Source of the DNA: Puniceicoccales bacterium
Lineage (GTDB): Bacteria > Verrucomicrobiota > Verrucomicrobiia > Opitutales > UBA953
Direction of reading: 5' to 3'
NCBI GenBank assembly: GCA_031284845.1
Contig: JAITXH010000039.1
Coordinates: 1-9,277, forward strand
Length of the DNA stretch: 9,277 nt
Shown here: positions 5,896 through 9,277 of the stretch, in pieces
How positions within the stretch are numbered: position 1 is the stretch's first letter
Layout of the letters: each line of letters starts with the position of its first letter
Position numbers and translations under genes: made by a program
Notes under the pieces: model-generated
What the model was told of the DNA's origin: nothing
The model's input: the letters and a program-made list of their open reading frames with translations, nothing else
The model's database searches: none

Positions 5896-8800
5896 GTTGA
5901 CCAGCCCGGGCTTGCTGCTGCCGCTGTTACAGCATTCCCGCCTTATCCCGTCCTCGCGTTTAGTCCCGCGACCGCGCTCGTCTCCGCCATCGCCGCGGAT
6001 GCTCGCCCAGCCGCCGTGCCGCCCGTGCAGGTGTCGGCAGCGCCTTCGCCTTCGCCCGTAGTAGTGATCCCTTCGCCCACTGCGCTCGCCGCCGTCGTGT
6101 CGCCATCGGTCCCCGCCCCCGCGCCGGTCGTGGTTATTCCTGCGCCTACCGCATTATCTGCGCCTGTGGCCTCGCCTTCGCCCGTAGTGATCCCCTCGCC
6201 CACTGCGCTCCCTGCGCCCGTGGCATCATCGGCTCCCGCCCGCGCGTCCGTTCCGATCGTGGTCATCCCCGAGCCTACCGCATTACCCGCGCCGACGCGG
6301 ACATCCGCCGCCCCGTCCGCCGCTCCCGTAGTGGTCCCTTCGCCCACTGCACTCCCCGCTCCCGTAGCGCCATCGGCTCCCGCCCGCGCGTCCGTTCCGA
6401 TCGTGGTCATCCCCGAGCCTACTGCACTACTCGCGCCTGAGGCGCCATCGGCCCCCGCCAGCACGTCCGTGCCGATTGTGGTCATCCCCGAGCCTACCGC
6501 ATTATCCGCACCGACGTCGACATCAGCACCGTCGTCCGCGCCCGTAGTGATCCCCTCGCCCACCGCGCTCCCCGCTCCCGAGGCAGCAGCATCCACCCAG
6601 CCGCCCCCTGCGCCCGACGCCGCCCCGACGCCCGTATCCCCGGCACCGTCCCGGCTCCCGGCGTCCATCGCAGCCATGGCACTCGTGCAAAGTGCAAAAA
6701 TTTCCGACATTGAATACCGCTTCGACGGCGTGCGTAAAGTAGACGAGTCCCTCGCCGCCGCACACCTGCGTTTAAAGGTCGGCGAAACCTTCACGCAGGA
6801 AGCCGCCGATGCCTCCATCCGCGCCCTTTACCGCACAGGCTTTTATGAATTTGTCAGCATAGACCCCGAATTGCGGACCCGCGCCGTGACCAATTCCGAC
6901 GGCAGTGTCGGTTCCGAATTCACCGTCCACCTCAATGTTCTCCTCCAACCACGGTTGCGCGTAAGCTCCGTCAAATTTGAAGGCAACACCGAGTGGGATG
7001 CCGAAAGCTTTTTCGGCAACAACGGCCTCATGGACGAAAGCGCCATCAGGCCCGGCGACCCGCTCGACGAAGTGCTCGTAAAACGCACTGTCGAGAAACT
7101 CATCAAAAAATACGACGCCTACTACCCATTCGCCGAAATCACACCGCGCATTGACCGCGATGATGCCAAAGGCACCGCCTCCGTTACCTTCGTCATCAAA
7201 GAAAATCAGGTCATCAAAATTGATTCGATTACCTTCGTCGGCAACGAGCACATCACGGACACCGACCTGCGCCCCGAGATAGACACCTCCTCATGGGCTT
7301 GGACATTTGACCCGGAGGACTTCCCCGGCTGGCGCTTCGCCAAATTCTCATTCATATCCAACTACGGACGCTTTCACAAAGAAGAGTTTCGCAACGACCT
7401 TGGCAAGCTGCGCAGTTTTTACCGCAATCAAGGATTCCTCGATGTAGAGATCCCCGATGAAGCCGTAGAGCAGAAGATCGTTGATACCAGCGGAGATAAA
7501 TCCCGGCTCGCCATCACGATAAAGATTTCCGAAGGCCGCCGCTACACCGTTGGCGATGTCAAAGTCGAAGGCAACACCCTAGGTGGCACCTTGCCCGGAG
7601 AGAAAAAGCTCACCGACGAGCGCATCGGGCAAGTGGAACGCTTCAAGACCGAGAGCATCCTTAAATACCTCGCCCAGCGCCGCCGCGACCTTACGCGTCC
7701 CTATCCCGTCGGCGACCGCGTCCACGATCTGATATTCTCCGGCGGCGTGCGCGCCCGCGCAGCCGATGAGTTGCGCACCAATTTCGACTCACTCGAAGCC
7801 GGAGACTGGTATTCACCCAAAGCCGTAGAGACCGCCCTCGAAAAACTGCGCGACTACTATGGCGAATGGGGTTACCTCAACACGTTCGTCACCGTCCAAC
7901 GCCGCCCCAACATTGAGACAGGAAAGGTGGACCTCGTCTTCCACGTCACCGAAGGCACCAAGACCTACCTCAACTCCATCAACATCCGCGGCAATAACCG
8001 CACCCGCACCCGCGTCATCGTGCGCGAACTGGTGATGGCCCCCGGCGAAGTCTTTGACACCGTGCGCATGAAAAACTCCGAACGCATTCTGCGCAACACA
8101 CGTTTCTTCGACGATGTGCGCCTCTCGCCGGAAGTCACAAACGCCAACATCCCCAACCGCCGCGACCTGCGCATCGAAGTTCACGAAGCCCCCACCGGCA
8201 GCCTTTCCTTCGGCGTCGGCTTTAGCACCGTCGAGCAACTCGTCGGTTACGCCGAATATTCCGAAAGCAATTTCGACCTCTTCAACTGGCGCAACTACTT
8301 CCGCGGCGGCGGGCAGAAATTCCGCCTGCGCCTGAGCATTGGCACCATTTCAAGCGCCATTGAGCAATCCTTTGAAGAGCCTTGGCTGGGCGGACGCGAA
8401 CTCGCACTGGGCTACAACGCCTACTTGACCAGCGACAGCTACGCCAGCAGCGACTACGAGACCCAACGTCTCGGCGTTAACGTCTATTTGCGACGCCGCA
8501 TCTTTGAGGAAGTTTACGCCAAACTCGACTACACCATCGAAGATACGCGCCTGCGTCAGGTCGCATGGAACGTCCCCGACTTCATCCGTCAGGACAAAGG
8601 CTCCAACCTCATTTCCAAAGTCGGGCTTTCCCTGTATCGCGATACGCGCAACGATGTGAACTTCCCCACCTACGGCAACCGCTTCTCCCTCTCGCAGTAT
8701 GTCGCAGGCGGCCCCCTGGGCGGCGATGTGAACTACTATCAGGTCGAGGCCCGTGCCGCACAGTGGATCCCCATCTTCGAGACTGGCGAGCAGACCCTCC

Positions 8801-9213
8801 AGATACTGGCACGCGTGGGAGCCATGGTATCCTACGGCAGCAAAAAGCACATCCCCTTCTACGAACTCTTCCACTTGGGCGGCGCTTACACCATGCGCGG
8901 GTTCAAGTATCAACACATCGGCCCCTTCGAAGGCGACGAGGCCACAGGCGGCAAGACCTACGGCTTCGCAAGCGCCGAATACACCATCAAGCTCTTCGAG
9001 CAGCTGCGCTTCGCCATTTTCTACGACTGGGGCTTCGTCAACAGAAAAGGCTTCGATTTCGACACATCCAGCTTCAACGACGACGTCGGCTTCGGTTTCC
9101 GCATCCTCGTCATGGGAGCTGTCATGCGCATAGACATCGGCGTCCCCATCACCTCCAGCAAGGATAACGACGACGGCGTCCGCTTTAATTTTTCATTCGG
9201 CACCGTGTTTTGA
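5821..9213 (+). CDS. bamA: BamA/Omp85-family outer-membrane protein assembly factor with Pro/Ala-rich N-terminal extension
   Basis: BamA inserts beta-barrel proteins into the outer membrane. The order in this 1130-residue protein is: export signal (1-25), Pro/Ala/Val-rich repeat region (about 27-290), five POTRA domains starting near residues 294, 378, 464, 574 and 714, and a beta-barrel from about 793 to the end. The barrel carries the Omp85 hallmark MRGF (RGF at 1026-1028) and ends in FNFSFGTVF, a typical terminal beta-signal with C-terminal Phe. E. coli BamA is about 810 residues. The surplus comes mostly from the repeat region and from about 70 extra residues (roughly 586-655) inside POTRA4. 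ATG 5821 is chosen because it gives the signal peptide; the next ATG, at 6676, would lose it. The start lies inside dnaB, so translation may be coupled. TamA or another Omp85 is unlikely with five POTRAs and a probable skp-like neighbour. Confidence 0.93.
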   Translation: MATFLKPSLFGLLVACASGIPSAAAVDQPGLAAAAVTAFPPYPVLAFSPATALVSAIAADARPAAVPPVQVSAAPSPSPVVVIPSPTALAAVVSPSVPAPAPVVVIPAPTALSAPVASPSPVVIPSPTALPAPVASSAPARASVPIVVIPEPTALPAPTRTSAAPSAAPVVVPSPTALPAPVAPSAPARASVPIVVIPEPTALLAPEAPSAPASTSVPIVVIPEPTALSAPTSTSAPSSAPVVIPSPTALPAPEAAASTQPPPAPDAAPTPVSPAPSRLPASIAAMALVQSAKISDIEYRFDGVRKVDESLAAAHLRLKVGETFTQEAADASIRALYRTGFYEFVSIDPELRTRAVTNSDGSVGSEFTVHLNVLLQPRLRVSSVKFEGNTEWDAESFFGNNGLMDESAIRPGDPLDEVLVKRTVEKLIKKYDAYYPFAEITPRIDRDDAKGTASVTFVIKENQVIKIDSITFVGNEHITDTDLRPEIDTSSWAWTFDPEDFPGWRFAKFSFISNYGRFHKEEFRNDLGKLRSFYRNQGFLDVEIPDEAVEQKIVDTSGDKSRLAITIKISEGRRYTVGDVKVEGNTLGGTLPGEKKLTDERIGQVERFKTESILKYLAQRRRDLTRPYPVGDRVHDLIFSGGVRARAADELRTNFDSLEAGDWYSPKAVETALEKLRDYYGEWGYLNTFVTVQRRPNIETGKVDLVFHVTEGTKTYLNSINIRGNNRTRTRVIVRELVMAPGEVFDTVRMKNSERILRNTRFFDDVRLSPEVTNANIPNRRDLRIEVHEAPTGSLSFGVGFSTVEQLVGYAEYSESNFDLFNWRNYFRGGGQKFRLRLSIGTISSAIEQSFEEPWLGGRELALGYNAYLTSDSYASSDYETQRLGVNVYLRRRIFEEVYAKLDYTIEDTRLRQVAWNVPDFIRQDKGSNLISKVGLSLYRDTRNDVNFPTYGNRFSLSQYVAGGPLGGDVNYYQVEARAAQWIPIFETGEQTLQILARVGAMVSYGSKKHIPFYELFHLGGAYTMRGFKYQHIGPFEGDEATGGKTYGFASAEYTIKLFEQLRFAIFYDWGFVNRKGFDFDTSSFNDDVGFGFRILVMGAVMRIDIGVPITSSKDNDDGVRFNFSFGTVF
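6055..6570 (+). repeat. Eight in-frame repeats encoding P(V/I)VVIPxPTAL in bamA
   Basis: Copies lie at 6055-6087, 6124-6156, 6181-6210, 6253-6285, 6325-6354, 6397-6429, 6472-6504 and 6541-6570 (residues 79-250). Start-to-start distances are 69, 57, 72, 72, 72, 75 and 69 bases, so the basic period is 24 codons. The variable residue before PTAL's proline is, in order, S, A, S, E, S, E, E, S. A degenerate ninth copy (PVLAFSPATAL) may lie at 5947-5979. Spacers are Ala/Pro/Ser-rich. The encoded segment should be extended and disordered, lying in the periplasm before the POTRA domains. All spacings are multiples of three, so copy number can change without breaking the frame. Confidence 0.9.
6227..6422 (+). 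repeat. 52-bp perfect direct repeat within the bamA repeat array
   Basis: Bases 6227-6278 and 6371-6422 are identical over 52 positions, at an offset of 144 bases (two 72-base periods). Each copy covers the SAPARASV spacer and most of a PIVVIPEPTA unit. Identity at synonymous positions points to a recent tandem duplication of a two-unit block. Copies 3 and 8 (6181-6210 and 6541-6570) also differ at only one base. Confidence 0.9.
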
Positions 9214-9261
9214 TTGTCTTTTTTTCCGAACATTCCAAATAACAACCACTACTCAATCATT
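9214..9261. other. Short gap after bamA
   Basis: This gap is 48 bases, with an early T run (9219-9225) that is not preceded by a GC-rich hairpin. It is then A/C-rich up to the next start codon. No terminator, Shine-Dalgarno sequence or promoter is clear, so read-through from bamA into the next gene is likely. Confidence 0.45.
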
Positions 9262-9277
9262 ATGAAGAAACTTCTGT
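9262..9277 (+). CDS. Start of a further gene, probably exported (Skp/OmpH-like by position)
   Basis: ATG 9262 opens a frame reading MKKLL before the window ends. A start with two Lys followed by Leu is typical of a signal peptide. In many diderm genomes the gene after bamA encodes the periplasmic chaperone Skp/OmpH, so that is the best guess. With only five residues visible, the identification rests on position alone, and even the start codon is provisional. Confidence 0.4.

Noticed and set aside
6055..6570. CRISPR-like array suggested by regularly spaced repeats
   Set aside because: The repeats are in frame with bamA, diverge in codons, and the spacers are also Pro/Ala coding sequence with no independent content.
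6676..6678. Internal ATG of bamA as a start that would remove the repeat region
   Set aside because: It would leave the POTRA-barrel protein without any signal peptide, so it could not reach the outer membrane. ATG 5821 gives a good signal.
5943..6818. A 291-codon - strand frame rich in Gly, Ala, Thr and Asp, opposite the bamA repeats
   Set aside because: Its low-complexity repeats are the antisense reading of the Pro/Ala repeat array, and nothing suggests independent expression.

Overview
The window is about 9.3 kb of ordinary chromosomal DNA from a GC-rich Gram-negative (diderm) bacterium. It is densely packed, with every gene on the + strand. Five genes are read with confidence. In order they are the 5'-truncated wecB, wecC, cysS, dnaB and a bamA-family outer-membrane assembly gene. 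The first 16 bases of a sixth gene, probably a small exported protein, lie at the right edge. An outer-membrane assembly factor fixes the diderm envelope. None of the five visible starts has a clear Shine-Dalgarno sequence. The Omp85 protein has a long Pro/Ala-rich extension, and the DnaB has low-complexity insertions. A member of the Planctomycetes-Verrucomicrobia-Chlamydiae group, for example Opitutae-like Verrucomicrobia, would fit. That placement is a guess from style, not from a phylogenetic marker.

Layout: positions 1-2432 hold a two-gene sugar-nucleotide module. WecB converts UDP-GlcNAc to UDP-ManNAc and WecC oxidises this to UDP-ManNAcA, a precursor for surface polysaccharide. A C6T8 homopolymer tract separates the two genes. 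Positions 2526-3986 encode cysteinyl-tRNA synthetase. Positions 3987-4352 form a 366-base gap with several inverted repeats, one of which is terminator-like. Positions 4353-5837 encode the replicative helicase DnaB. Its last 17 bases overlap the start of the BamA-like gene (5821-9213). A 48-base spacer then leads to the start of the next gene, where Skp/OmpH is a common neighbour of bamA.

The most unusual item is the BamA-like protein. It is 1130 residues long, compared with about 800 for the classical family. Roughly 260 extra residues sit between the export signal and the first POTRA domain. They contain eight copies of a P-V/I-V-V-I-P-x-P-T-A-L motif with a dominant 72-base period and a 52-bp perfect internal duplication. 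The only cysteine in the whole protein lies at a lipobox-like position (LVAC, residues 13-16), so the extension might be lipid-anchored. Other points worth checking are the overlap of dnaB with bamA, an apparent change of G/C strand bias and leucine codon choice from wecB to dnaB/bamA, and the structured gap upstream of dnaB. I see no CRISPR array, mobile element, tRNA, rRNA or defence system.
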